Shown: piece by piece, positions 52,917 to 61,583 of the stretch
Layout of the letters: the number at the start of each line of letters is the position of its first letter
Position numbering within the stretch: the first letter of the stretch is position 1
DNA from: Pelagibacterium halotolerans B2
GTDB lineage: Bacteria > Pseudomonadota > Alphaproteobacteria > Rhizobiales > Devosiaceae
DNA: 64,000 bases
NCBI RefSeq assembly: GCF_000230555.1
Contig: NC_016078.1
Span: 2,604,001 to 2,668,000 of the forward strand
Direction: 5' to 3'
Position numbers and translations under genes: made by a program
The notes under the pieces: generated by a model
Databases searched by the model: none
What the model was told of the DNA's origin: nothing
Seen by the model: the letters and a program-made list of their open reading frames with translations, nothing else

Positions 52917-53510
52917 CTAGGCGGCGTCTCCAACGTCATCCCAGCCGCGCGAGGCGTGGTCGATTACATACGTCTGCGGGTTCTCGAGATCGAGGGCGTC
53001 GACGCGGTCGTTGTACTCGTCGAGCGTCATTTCGCCCGCGGTGTAGCGTGTCATGATCTCGATCAACCTCTTGTGTTTCTCCCAAGCCTTGCTGTCATCG
53101 GGGGCGTACGATTGCGCGGTCGAAATCGAGACATTGAGACCGCGAGCGACACGCTGCCATGTCCAGCCAATGCCGCGCATCGCACGCACCTGTCTGCGCA
53201 TGAAAGCGTCGTGGCGGCGGCGTGCCTCTGTCCGGGCTGCCACGCCGGCAAGGCGAAGGCGCTTGAGGACTGCGGTCGTCGAGACACCGAAATGGTCGGC
53301 AATAGATTGAATTGAGCATCGATCATTGCGCATGCGAACCATATCTTCGACGTCGCGACCGGACAGCTTGGGCTCAAGCTTCAAACCCTGCTCGGCGCAC
53401 AGCTGCTGGACGTAGCGTGCGCTCAAGTTGTCCTCGTCGGCGATGGCAGCAACTGTGAAGCCGGCTTTGCGCATAGAGATGATGCGCTCATATGTCTCGG
53501 CGGACGGCAT
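52917..53510 (-). CDS. Protein with three helix-turn-helix-like segments
   Basis: 197 residues. FTVAAIADEDNLSARYVQQL, SIQSIADHFGVSTTAVLKRL and WQRVARGLNVSISTAQSYA each have HTH spacing, so it resembles a resolvase- or terminase-type DNA recogniser with repeated HTHs. No catalytic domain. ATG 53510 lies 9 bases after GGGAGG. It begins 1 base before the end of the upstream gene. Confidence 0.6.
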   Translation of the reverse strand: MPSAETYERIISMRKAGFTVAAIADEDNLSARYVQQLCAEQGLKLEPKLSGRDVEDMVRMRNDRCSIQSIADHFGVSTTAVLKRLRLAGVAARTEARRRHDAFMRRQVRAMRGIGWTWQRVARGLNVSISTAQSYAPDDSKAWEKHKRLIEIMTRYTAGEMTLDEYNDRVDALDLENPQTYVIDHASRGWDDVGDAA

Positions 53511-53511
53511 T

Positions 53512-53835
53512 TCAGCGACCTCCCTCAACGGCGCCTCGGGCGACGGTGTCGTGGTCGATCGCGCCGAGCTTCATGAAGATTTCGTCGACGAAGGGCTGGT
53601 GCATCTCACGATGAAGAGGCTTCCGGCCAGCCATCACGTTCGTCACGATGCGGGATGCTCGGTGGAGATCGGTATGCGCGTTGTTGACGCGTGCCAGCTC
53701 CAGTTTGTCATCCTCGGGCAGACGGCACCCAGCAAATGTTTCGTTCATCGACGTGCGCAGTTCGCCGAAAACCTCAAGCCCATGCTCAAGGGCAAGCAGG
53801 ATTCGGCTGAGGTCACTCTGGTCAATCGTGGTCAT
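53512..53835 (-). CDS. Hypothetical protein
   Basis: 107 residues, helical: SRILLALEHGLEVFGELRTS and KLELARVNNAHTDLHRASRI. No family or membrane segment. GGAGAGACC lies upstream of ATG 53835. Operon with the HTH protein. Confidence 0.5.
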   Translation of the reverse strand: MTTIDQSDLSRILLALEHGLEVFGELRTSMNETFAGCRLPEDDKLELARVNNAHTDLHRASRIVTNVMAGRKPLHREMHQPFVDEIFMKLGAIDHDTVARGAVEGGR

Positions 53836-53874
53836 CTGGTCTCTCCTATGGTCGCTTGGGCAGCGCGGGACGGG

Positions 53875-54105
53875 TCAGGGGGACGCGAGGCAGAGATCGA
53901 CTACGGGCGGGCCGTCCTCCTGAGACAGCGCATCCATGTCGAGCTTGCCAGCCTGCTCCTGCTTCTCGTCTTCGAGATGCTTCGCGAGGCCATCCACGAA
54001 CCGGCTGCCGCCTGCAGGCGCAGGAATGCGCTTCGCCGGAGCGGGCGTTTCCGTTGGTTGATCCTGGCGGATTGCCTTGACGGATCTGGGTGGCGCGATT
54101 TTCAC
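53875..54105 (-). CDS. Hypothetical short protein
   Basis: 76 residues from a GTG at 54105. Pro/Ala-rich start (AIRQDQPTETPAPAKRIPAP) and a helical acidic centre (FVDGLAKHLEDEKQEQAGKL). TTGAA precedes the GTG. Weak case; kept for its position at the head of the minus-strand gene run. Confidence 0.35.
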   Translation of the reverse strand: MKIAPPRSVKAIRQDQPTETPAPAKRIPAPAGGSRFVDGLAKHLEDEKQEQAGKLDMDALSQEDGPPVVDLCLASP

Positions 54106-54289
54106 TTCAAGTATTCCCGTTCGCGTTGGAGATACATTATTGTCGTCTGAGAGAACGGAAAAAACAAGTTAGGCCAGAGGCCTACGTGGCAGAAAGGTGA
54201 ATTGATGCCGATTTATTATGGAACTTCAAGAGGTTAGTCTCAAGAAAAATTTTCGGTATCCAGGGGTGGTAACGCTTTTCCAGAAGCAA

Positions 54290-54315
54290 AACAAGTGAAC
54301 TCGACTTCACTTGGT
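54290..54315. repeat. 26-bp dyad, copy 3
   Basis: CAAGTGAA and TTCACTTG are perfect 8-bp arms around CTCGAC; with flanking bases it matches copies 1 and 2 over 26 positions. It lies in a 334-base gene-free stretch (54106-54439), 125 bases before the gene at 54440; nothing else is recognised in that stretch. Confidence 0.65.
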
Positions 54316-54439
54316 TTGAAATTCGAATGGATTGTTTTTGACAAAAGTGAAGGATATGGCAAAAATTCTTGGGTTTGGTCACTTTCATTGCGTGGATCGA
54401 TAATAGAATACTGCGCATGTCGCGCACAGGAGAGACGCT

Positions 54440-54928
54440 ATGAGAGCCCTATTCGCCGCTATCCGAGCGGCATTCGCCCAGGTCATGACCATGGTCTGGA
54501 CCGCCACCAGGCAAGCCGGACGAATCGTGTGGGCCATGATTCCCAAAATGCATTCGGGTGCCACACCCGATGCCGGCGCCCTGGCGGCGCGGGTCGCCCA
54601 GGAGCAGCCCGATTACATCGATCAGGCCGAGGCGCCATATGATCGGATCAGGAAAGCAGCCGCGGCAATGGCGGCCGGGTCAGTGACACCAGATCACCTC
54701 ATGGGCATGCCGGCCGACTTGGTAACGTGGCTGCGTGTGATGCCCCGCTCGATGCTGTGCCGAGTCGCATGCGCGTCAGACGATGCTATCGATGCCCACA
54801 TGCACGGACGGAAGACAATGCGCGGTGTGCTGACATACGATCGCGATGCCGTGGATCAATATCGCGCGGCAAACGAAAGAGCCCGCCGTGATGACGAGCT
54901 CGATGAAAAATTGGCGTGTGTGATGTAA
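54440..54928 (+). CDS. Hypothetical protein with N-terminal hydrophobic segment
   Basis: 162 residues. RALFAAIRAAFAQVMTMVWT and a following VWAMIPKMH give a short amphipathic or membrane-associated start; then VTPDHLMGMPADLVTWLRVM and ANERARRDDELDEKLACVM. AGGAGAGACGCT lies before the ATG. No family recognised. Downstream is a strong terminator. Confidence 0.55.
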   Translation: MRALFAAIRAAFAQVMTMVWTATRQAGRIVWAMIPKMHSGATPDAGALAARVAQEQPDYIDQAEAPYDRIRKAAAAMAAGSVTPDHLMGMPADLVTWLRVMPRSMLCRVACASDDAIDAHMHGRKTMRGVLTYDRDAVDQYRAANERARRDDELDEKLACVM

Positions 54929-54950
54929 AAGGATCGGGATTTCGATCCAC

Positions 54951-54981
54951 GGGCGGCTAGGGTGACCTTGCCGCCCTTTTT
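54951..54981. terminator. Strong rho-independent terminator (shared by convergent genes)
   Basis: GGGCGGC pairs with GCCGCCC around 12 bases and is followed by TTTTT. A second small hairpin (GGATCG/CGATCC) lies at 54931-54948. The T run touches the stop codon of the convergent gene at 54980. Confidence 0.85.
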
Positions 54982-55198
54982 AGTGCCTGCGCTCAGCATT
55001 GATTTCAGCTGCCAGCCGCGCCGCGCGCTCCCGCTCCAGTTCGCGCTCGAGATGCTCGATCCGGCGAAGTGCTGCGCGATGAGCAGTCACGAGTTGATTG
55101 ACTTGGCTCCCCGTGCGCTGAAGCATGCGCTCGGCATTCCCTGCGCGCTTGGCAAATCCCATAGCGATGGCGAAATCGGTTTGGTCTCCTGAAAGCAT
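54980..55198 (-). CDS. Small coiled-coil hypothetical protein
   Basis: 72 residues from ATG 55198, which has AAGGAG 8 bases upstream. MLSGDQTDFAIAMGFAKRAG then a long charged helix (HRAALRRIEHLERELERERA) predicted as coiled coil. No family recognised. Confidence 0.5.
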   Translation of the reverse strand: MLSGDQTDFAIAMGFAKRAGNAERMLQRTGSQVNQLVTAHRAALRRIEHLERELERERAARLAAEINAERRH

Positions 55199-55699
55199 GT
55201 GTGAACTCCTTATCATGTTGTCATAGCACGATTATCTTGCGATTTCGCGCTCGAAATACCTTGCATTCTAATCATCTGCGGGTGGTCGCTTCGGACGCGG
55301 GATGTGGACGAGCTCATCGAGAGTGACCGGTCCCCTATCCGACTACACATCACGATCAGGCTTGGGTGGTATCGATGATGTCGCGCCAGCGGGACGAACA
55401 GGTAACGCGGGGCGGCGTGTCGGGAGAGCGGGGCCTTGAAGACCGCGACGTTTTCAGTCGATGCCGGGGCTGGACGGTTCGATCTCGATGTTAGCCGATG
55501 TCCTCTCAAAGTCAGAATTGATCGGCAGGATGTAATTCCGGCGAATCTGTGCCCTCGACAGCGAAATTGAGTTCACGGAAGGGATCCGTGTCACCAGATG
55601 ATCTGTCCCTTGATCTAGAACCTTGTGCTTAGCCTTGGGAAAAGACTTTTGACTGAGGCGGCGGTTGTCTCTTGCGTCGACGATTTATAGCGTGATGCC
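55199..55699. other. 501-base stretch with no convincing gene
   Basis: A 98-codon frame on the minus strand (55213-55509) has poor composition (Arg/Ser/Pro-rich) and no ribosome site; a different frame reads WRDIIDTTQA, perhaps transposase debris. Nothing here can be supported. Confidence 0.4.
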
Positions 55700-56131
55700 A
55701 TGACACAATGTGAGAAAAGTATTGGGACTCGAAATGGACGGCTGGCGCGGCAGCGGAGACTGGCGGCGAAGCGGGGCCGTGCCTATCGTCGCCGGCTCGC
55801 CGAAGAGCGTCGTCCCTTGGCGCGGGATGTCGATGCTGCGCTATCGGAAGGACTGGCGTTTCTGATCGCAAAGCATGGCACTGCCGCGCCAGTTGACCTA
55901 CGTGAGTTGTCGGTGATTGCAAAAATTGTGCTGGAGCGCGAGGGCTTTGCTGCGGGCACGATTGCTGCTGCGATCCGTTCTCGATTTGCGCGGCGTGAAG
56001 AGCATCGTGATGTCGGGCACATGCCAAGCCTGACCGCGACTGATGCTGCTCTGGTGCGACCGACGAAGGCCGGTGAATGGGAAAGCGATCTGGCAGAATA
56101 CGTACGATTTACGTCAGCGAAGATAGCGTGA
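55700..56131 (+). CDS. Basic hypothetical protein
   Basis: 143 residues. A strongly Arg-rich N-terminus (RLARQRRLAAKRGRAYRRRL) is followed by helical AALSEGLAFLIAKHGTAAPV and SVIAKIVLEREGFAAGTIAA. Could bind nucleic acid. No clear ribosome site. Last gene of the accessory region. Confidence 0.45.
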   Translation: MTQCEKSIGTRNGRLARQRRLAAKRGRAYRRRLAEERRPLARDVDAALSEGLAFLIAKHGTAAPVDLRELSVIAKIVLEREGFAAGTIAAAIRSRFARREEHRDVGHMPSLTATDAALVRPTKAGEWESDLAEYVRFTSAKIA

Positions 56132-56304
56132 TGGCGTGACCGCACCATCCTGAGAACACTCCCGTTACATCTTCGAATGCCAATACGCAAACAGCGCTGG
56201 CTCGCGGCGGCAATGGGGCCGGTTGCTGCCTGTCCGGTTTTCTGCAGGAAACGGAGAAAGCCGACATTCGGCACCTGACCTGATCTCGCCCCCCACACGG
56301 GTTC

Positions 56305-56751
56305 TTAACGCTCTGCGTCCATTTCGGCGAGCTTTGCAACGCGCCGGCGAAACTCTTCATCTGTAGAGAAGTCAGCCTTGAGGAAAGCGCTCACAAGGTC
56401 CTTTGCCAGCCACAAGCCGACGATTTGCGCGCCGATGCACATCACATTGACATTGTCATGCTCAACCGACTGATGGGCCGAATGAATGTCGTGACAAACC
56501 GCTGCGCGAATGCCACGAACCTTGTTCGCGGCGATCGATGCTCCCACGCCCGTTCCACAAACCAGCAAACCGCGCCCCCCCTGTTCGTGTTGGAGCCTGG
56601 AGGTCAATTGCCGCGTGATGTCGGGGAAATCGACTGGCTGCTCGTCAAAGGACCCGATATCCTCCACCTCATGTCCGAGAGACTTGATATAGTCGACGAG
56701 AGGAGCCTTGAGCGGAAAGCCCGCATGGTCGGATCCGACGATTATAAGCAT
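56305..56751 (-). CDS. rpiB: RpiB/LacAB-family sugar-phosphate isomerase
   Basis: 148 residues from ATG 56751: IIVGSDHAGFPLKAPLVDYI (phosphate/ribose site), GLLVCGTGVGASIAANKVRG (catalytic Cys in VCGTG) and VEHDNVNVMCIGAQIVG. Interconverts aldose and ketose phosphates such as ribose-5P and ribulose-5P; in sugar operons members also act on allose-6P or erythrose-4P. An upstream in-frame ATG at 56826 lies inside the GntR gene end. Last gene of the TRAP operon. Confidence 0.9.
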   Translation of the reverse strand: MLIIVGSDHAGFPLKAPLVDYIKSLGHEVEDIGSFDEQPVDFPDITRQLTSRLQHEQGGRGLLVCGTGVGASIAANKVRGIRAAVCHDIHSAHQSVEHDNVNVMCIGAQIVGLWLAKDLVSAFLKADFSTDEEFRRRVAKLAEMDAER

Positions 56752-56794
56752 TGCAAGATTGTCCTCATCTGGGCGTTGGCGCACAGGCGCCGGT

Positions 56795-57553
56795 CTAAGA
56801 ACGGCCTGTGCGTTGGGCCAAAACAAAATGTTCTTTCAGGACGGCTTCCGCCTGATCGGGGTCGCCGGCAATGATTGCGTCATAGACGCGAACATGATCT
56901 CCGGAAAGCGAGTCGATGATATCGGGCTTGCCAGCCACTGCTTCGCGCCGTTCATGGTGACTGCGCCGTAGATGAGAAGCGATCGCCTCGTAGATCAGTT
57001 TCAGAACCTTGTTGCCAGAGGCTTCAACAATGGCCGCGTGGAAAGCGAAATCGGCCTCCGCGCCGAGATCGGGATCATCGACCGTATGCTGTATTTTATC
57101 GAGAGCATCGATGAGCTGGGCCCTGACTTCGGGACCTGCATATCGGCAAGCGAGTCTGATGGCGCGGCATTCGATTGCCATGCGCGCCTCAAGCAGATGC
57201 TCGTAAAGCGCCGGCTCCATGGCGAGCACGAGCCCGAAAAAGTCCTGGAGCATGTGCAGGTCCGGTTTGCGCACGAAAGCGCCTTGCCCCGGCTTGATCT
57301 CAACAACACCAAGGAGGGCGAGAACACGCATGACCTCGCGCAGGCTCGCACGGCTCACGCCAAGTTTCTGGGACAGCTCCCGCTCGGGAAGCAGTTTGTC
57401 GCCCGGCCGCAGTTCGCCGTTCAGGATCTGGTCCTTGAACATGCGAAAGGTAACCTCGAACACGCGCGGGTTGGTTTCCGATTTGACGTCGACCCCTCGT
57501 GGGTTACGCACGGCGCTAGTTCCCGGCATTTCATTGGCAGGCGTGTGGGTCAT
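56795..57553 (-). CDS. GntR-family FCD regulator of the TRAP locus
   Basis: 252 residues. wHTH at about 30-100 (DKLLPERELSQKLGVSRASL, REVMRVLALLGVVEIKPGQG) and an FCD domain (DFAFHAAIVEASGNKVLKLI, DHVRVYDAIIAGDPDQAEAV then LKEHF). ATG 57553 is 8 bases after the DctM stop. Probably senses the substrate brought in by the TRAP transporter. Confidence 0.88.
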   Translation of the reverse strand: MTHTPANEMPGTSAVRNPRGVDVKSETNPRVFEVTFRMFKDQILNGELRPGDKLLPERELSQKLGVSRASLREVMRVLALLGVVEIKPGQGAFVRKPDLHMLQDFFGLVLAMEPALYEHLLEARMAIECRAIRLACRYAGPEVRAQLIDALDKIQHTVDDPDLGAEADFAFHAAIVEASGNKVLKLIYEAIASHLRRSHHERREAVAGKPDIIDSLSGDHVRVYDAIIAGDPDQAEAVLKEHFVLAQRTGRS

Positions 57554-57560
57554 GGGGCCC

Positions 57561-58844
57561 TCAATATCCAAAAAGTCTGGGCAGCCAAAGAATCAATTCC
57601 GGGGTCAGCGCCATGAGCATCGTCCCCCCGCAAAGAACCGCCAAGAACGGCAGCATGGCTTTTGACACGTTTTCCACACTGGTTTCTGCGATCGAGGCAG
57701 TGACGAAAAGGACCACACCGACGGGAGGGGTGACGGCACCCAGCGATAGCGCCAGGCATACGATGACGCCGAAAAACAGGGGATCGATTGAAGCGGCAAG
57801 CGCGATCGGAAGCAGAACAGGCGTCAGAATAATGAGCGCCGAAATCGTATCGATGAACATTCCCACGATCAGAAGAAACAATACGATCCCAAGCATCAAC
57901 ACCCATTGCGATGAGATGCCCGAAAGTAGAAATTCGGCTGCTTGGGCCGGCAAGCGCTCGAACGCCATGATCCACGAAAACAACGCGGCAATCGTCATTA
58001 TGAGCATCACCACCCCGGTCGTGGCGGCCGTGTTCAACAAAATTTTCGGCAAATCGCTCAGGCGCATTTCGCGGTACCAGAACAACGCGATCAGAGCGGC
58101 ATAGGCCGCGCCCACGGCCCCGGATTCGGTTGGGGTCATTACCCCGCCCAGAATACCACCCATGATGATAAAGGGCGTCATCAGCGCCGGAAACGCGTCG
58201 AACGCAGTGGAGATGATCTGGCGCGGTGTGCCCGGTTCATCGAGTGGAATTCCCTGTCTTCTAGCTTTGAGAATGATGAGAACCATGAGCCCGAGAGACA
58301 GCAACACCGCGGGGACGTAGCCGCCGACAAAGAGACCGCCGACCGAAACACCGCCGATACTGCCGTAGACAATCATTGGAATGCTCGGTGGAAGCACTGC
58401 GCCGAGCCCGCTGGAGGCAGATTCGATCGAGGCGGCATCCGCCCTGGAGTATCGCCCACGGAGCATCGCGGGAATGGTCACCGAGCCCGTACTGGCCGCG
58501 TTGGCGACTGAAGAGCCCGAAAAGCTGGCGAAGATCATGGAAGACAGCAACGAAACGATGCCCAGCCCGCCCTGCAACCGCCCGACCACTGCACGCGCAA
58601 AATCGACCAGACGGCGTGAAATGCCGCCAGCGTTCATCAACTCGCCGATCAGGATAAAGAACGGGATTGCCGTCAGCGCGAAGGAATCTGCGCCGGCGAA
58701 CATTTGTTGGGGCAGAATATCGAGCGAGAGATGCGGCAAAAGGATTAGCACATGGGCCAAAGCGGCAAGGCCGACGGCAAAGGCTATCGGAATGCCGATG
58801 ATCAGCATTGCAAAGAAAACGCCGGCGAACAGAAGAATGCTCAT
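57561..58844 (-). CDS. dctM: TRAP transporter large permease (DctM)
   Basis: 427 residues with about 12 membrane segments: SFALTAIPFFILIGELMNAG, SMIFASFSGSSVANAASTGS, GAVLPPSIPMIVYGSIGGVS and TPFIIMGGILGGVMTPTESG are DctM signatures. Na+-coupled import with the small subunit and DctP. ATGA overlap with DctQ. Confidence 0.93.
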   Translation of the reverse strand: MSILLFAGVFFAMLIIGIPIAFAVGLAALAHVLILLPHLSLDILPQQMFAGADSFALTAIPFFILIGELMNAGGISRRLVDFARAVVGRLQGGLGIVSLLSSMIFASFSGSSVANAASTGSVTIPAMLRGRYSRADAASIESASSGLGAVLPPSIPMIVYGSIGGVSVGGLFVGGYVPAVLLSLGLMVLIILKARRQGIPLDEPGTPRQIISTAFDAFPALMTPFIIMGGILGGVMTPTESGAVGAAYAALIALFWYREMRLSDLPKILLNTAATTGVVMLIMTIAALFSWIMAFERLPAQAAEFLLSGISSQWVLMLGIVLFLLIVGMFIDTISALIILTPVLLPIALAASIDPLFFGVIVCLALSLGAVTPPVGVVLFVTASIAETSVENVSKAMLPFLAVLCGGTMLMALTPELILWLPRLFGY

Positions 58845-59353
58845 GGCGCCGAGCTTTCAGCTTGCGGGTGGTCCGGTTTAGCAACCCCGATCCAGGCTTC
58901 GCGGATGTCCTCGAACAAGCGCAGTGACATAAGCGCGCTGGAGACCGGAACGCTAAGATATCCCCATGCAGCAGAAATGCCCAGGATCGGCGTTTGCCTC
59001 CCGAACGAATAGGCGGTCCATGCCAGCCGCGCACCGGCAAAGCCAATGACAGCAAGAAAAGCGAGAACCAGCACCAATCCGAGCAGGACCAGAACGCGGC
59101 GGGTGGTAGGGGGCAAGGCTTCGATAACGATAACAACGGCCATATGCGCTTTTCTGTAAAGAGCTACATAAGCTCCGAGAAAAACCACCCAGACAAAGAG
59201 AAGGCGGCTCAGTTCCTCGGACCATAAAATGCTGATGGCGAGGACATAGCGTGCAAACACATTGGTGCAGACCAAAGCCACAAGCCCACCAGCACATAGG
59301 ATCGTCACAAGGCTTGCAAACTTGTACGCTGCTATATTTGCACGTTTTAGCAC
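58841..59353 (-). CDS. dctQ: TRAP transporter small permease (DctQ)
   Basis: 170 residues from a GTG at 59353; a GTG at 59386 would add 11 residues but lies inside a strong hairpin (59379-59407), so the later start is preferred. Four membrane helices with the family motif ILWSEELSRLLFVWVVFLGA and YRKAHMAVVIVIEALPP. Confidence 0.85.
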   Translation of the reverse strand: MLKRANIAAYKFASLVTILCAGGLVALVCTNVFARYVLAISILWSEELSRLLFVWVVFLGAYVALYRKAHMAVVIVIEALPPTTRRVLVLLGLVLVLAFLAVIGFAGARLAWTAYSFGRQTPILGISAAWGYLSVPVSSALMSLRLFEDIREAWIGVAKPDHPQAESSAP

Positions 59354-59378
59354 TTGGTTTTCCAATGCTTTGCATGGC

Positions 59379-59407
59379 CGAGGCACGGGATAGTGCCCCG
59401 TGCCTCG
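59379..59407 (-). terminator. Hairpin between dctP and dctQ
   Basis: Perfect 11-bp stem (CGAGGCACGGG/CCCGTGCCTCG) with a 7-base loop and no T run. Lies 15 bases after the dctP stop. Probably attenuates or stabilises to give excess receptor over permease. Confidence 0.65.
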
Positions 59408-59421
59408 CGAATATCCCTCGG

Positions 59422-60408
59422 TCAGTTTGTCGCGCCGACCGCCAAATCATACAGGTCTTGCGGGATGCGGCTACCAACATACTCGTCGTGGATCGACTGG
59501 GTCATCTCCCGGAAAGGGGCAAGGTCCGGCTCGGTGACTTCGACGCCAGCCTCTTGCATAAGGGCTGTCATCTCGTCGGCACTGGTCTGTGCGGTTGCAC
59601 GTTCTTCGGCCATGGCTTCACTGGCAGCCTCCTGAACGGCCGTCTGCATCTCCGGCGAAAGCGAGTTGAAGTAATTCTCATTCATCACCAGAACCACGAA
59701 CGACAGCAGGTGGTTGGTCATCGACATATAGCTCTGCACTTCCTGCAGGTTGGCCGGATAGATATTGATGACTGCATTTTCCTGCCCGTCGATCGTGCCC
59801 TGCTGTAGAGCGGTATAGACCTCGCCATACGGAATCGCCGCCGCAATACCGCCGAGCGCCTCGGTGACCGCAAGGTTCACCGGATTCTCCGGGCTGCGAA
59901 ACTTGAGGCCGACGAAGTCCTGAGGCGATTCGAGCGAGTGCTGGTCGTTGGTATAGACGCGTGCACCGTTGTTTCCCCACGCCAGCACACGCAGCCCGCG
60001 TTCGCTCAGGATAGCCCCTAACCGTTCGCCAAGCTCGCCGTCGAGTTGCTCGAACGCTTGGTCGTGATTGTCGAATAGGTAGGGCAGGCTCAGGATCGTT
60101 GTCTCCTCGGCGAATTGCGCCAGCGGATCATGGCCGATGATAGTTGCTTCGATCGAACCGGACTGAACGTTCTGGATCACTTCGGTTTCCTGACCGAGCT
60201 GGCCCGAGGGAAACACCTCTCCCTGAATTTCGCCGTTCGTTTTTTCTGCCAGTAAGTCAGCAAACCGCTCGGCGGCCACATCGAAATGGCTGTCAGCAGC
60301 ACAGCAGTGCGGAATGCGGATCGTTTGCGCATTGACGGCGCTTGAAAACCCCAACCCCATGCTAAGGATTGCGGCTCCAGCGAGCGCCAAATTTTTTGGT
60401 CCTGACAT
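59422..60408 (-). CDS. dctP: TRAP transporter substrate-binding protein (DctP)
   Basis: 328 residues. Signal peptide ending SSAVNA (about residue 27). Motifs of the DctP family: FADLLAEKTNGEIQGEVFPS, LSLPYLFDNHDQAFEQLDG, KFRSPENPVNLAVTEALGGI and PYGEVYTALQQGTIDGQENA (ligand-binding Arg in the first). GGGAGGAGAAT precedes the ATG. The neighbouring isomerase and ADP-ribosylglycohydrolase suggest a sugar-containing ligand. Confidence 0.92.
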   Translation of the reverse strand: MSGPKNLALAGAAILSMGLGFSSAVNAQTIRIPHCCAADSHFDVAAERFADLLAEKTNGEIQGEVFPSGQLGQETEVIQNVQSGSIEATIIGHDPLAQFAEETTILSLPYLFDNHDQAFEQLDGELGERLGAILSERGLRVLAWGNNGARVYTNDQHSLESPQDFVGLKFRSPENPVNLAVTEALGGIAAAIPYGEVYTALQQGTIDGQENAVINIYPANLQEVQSYMSMTNHLLSFVVLVMNENYFNSLSPEMQTAVQEAASEAMAEERATAQTSADEMTALMQEAGVEVTEPDLAPFREMTQSIHDEYVGSRIPQDLYDLAVGATN

Positions 60409-60452
60409 GATATTCTCCTCCCGGTTGTTGATCAGTTCAATATTGGCGACCG

Positions 60453-61583
60453 TCAGCTGTCGAGCTGCTCGATCTCCGAAACCTGGCGCTTGAGGCCCGC
60501 CAGGTTGGCCCTTACCGCTGTGGTCAAGCGGACTGCGGTTTCCTTCATGGAAAGCTTTTGCATCGTGTATTCGTTGGCATTGATTGCCGACTGGACGGTC
60601 TCCACCCATTCTGTCGGCACGCCGTCGATCCCCTTAAACGCGCCACAGATCGAGCCGAGCATCCCGCCGATACAGTCGGTGTCGCGCCCGATATTGGTCG
60701 CGCCGATCAGCCCCTCGCGCACATCGCCCTTGGTGATCCAGAACAGAGCCAAAACCTCGGCGGCGGTCTCCACAGCATCGGCGTAAGGATAGGTCGGCAT
60801 AAAATGCTTACGGATCGGCTCCCGAATATCGCGTAGATCGGGATGCTTGACAGCAATCTCGAGAGCTTGGTCAAGAATTTGTCGAGTAAACAGTGACACG
60901 TTGTTTCTCGCCGCCTCGATGACGCTGTCGACCGTCGCTTCAGGCCGAAAGGCCTCGGCAGTGGCCGCGGCAATCACGCGGGATCCTTCGGTACCCCCGC
61001 TCACCGGCGGCTGAAGTAGCGAACAAATATCGATAGTGTCGAGCGATGCCTGGCGGGCGTCGCCCGCATTAATGATGCCGACCGGACCAATCATATGAGC
61101 CGCATCGACGAGCCCCGGCCACGGCGTCAGGGAACCGATAAGCCGCGGATGGATCCTCGTATTTTCATCGCCGGCCTGCAGACGATCGAGATGAATAACG
61201 ATGTGGGGGTTGACCAGGCGACCGATATCTTCCCGCTTGATCTCCCGCCGAAAGACGTCTGCGAGATCCTCGACGGTTATACGACCGTTCTTCTCGATCA
61301 TTGCGAGTTCCAGAAGATAGCGAATTTCCGCGCCGTCTTCGGTCATCCCCGGAGGCATATCCATGTGTTGGTAGCGCAGCGGCGGGCTGTTGTTCCAATA
61401 TCTGACCTCTCGGTCCTGCTGAACCCAAGGAAGTAGCCCCTCCACCCAGCCGAAATGATCCTCGACGGCCTTCCATCCGCCTCCGGGCACGCTCACCCAT
61501 TCAACCGCAGCACCGATAGCCGATCCGATGTTAGATGCGGCCACCGAACCATAAACTTTCTTGAAAAGCTGTGTTTCAGACAC
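60453..61583 (-). CDS. ADP-ribosylglycohydrolase-family protein
   Basis: 376 residues. YGSVAASNIGSAIGAAVEW and GMTEDGAEIRYLLELAMI carry the first metal motif (T-E-D), and IGRDTDCIGGMLGSICGAFK the second (RDTD). These hold the two Mg2+ ions of the family. Known enzymes cleave ADP-ribose from protein or related N-/O-glycosides; here the gene heads a TRAP operon with rpiB, so a ribosylated small molecule is a reasonable substrate. GAGGAGG lies upstream of the ATG at 61583. Confidence 0.85.
   Translation of the reverse strand: MSETQLFKKVYGSVAASNIGSAIGAAVEWVSVPGGGWKAVEDHFGWVEGLLPWVQQDREVRYWNNSPPLRYQHMDMPPGMTEDGAEIRYLLELAMIEKNGRITVEDLADVFRREIKREDIGRLVNPHIVIHLDRLQAGDENTRIHPRLIGSLTPWPGLVDAAHMIGPVGIINAGDARQASLDTIDICSLLQPPVSGGTEGSRVIAAATAEAFRPEATVDSVIEAARNNVSLFTRQILDQALEIAVKHPDLRDIREPIRKHFMPTYPYADAVETAAEVLALFWITKGDVREGLIGATNIGRDTDCIGGMLGSICGAFKGIDGVPTEWVETVQSAINANEYTMQKLSMKETAVRLTTAVRANLAGLKRQVSEIEQLDS

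Noticed and set aside
55213..55509. 98-codon minus-strand frame in the island
   Set aside because: No ribosome site, low-complexity Arg/Ser/Pro content and no recognisable domain.
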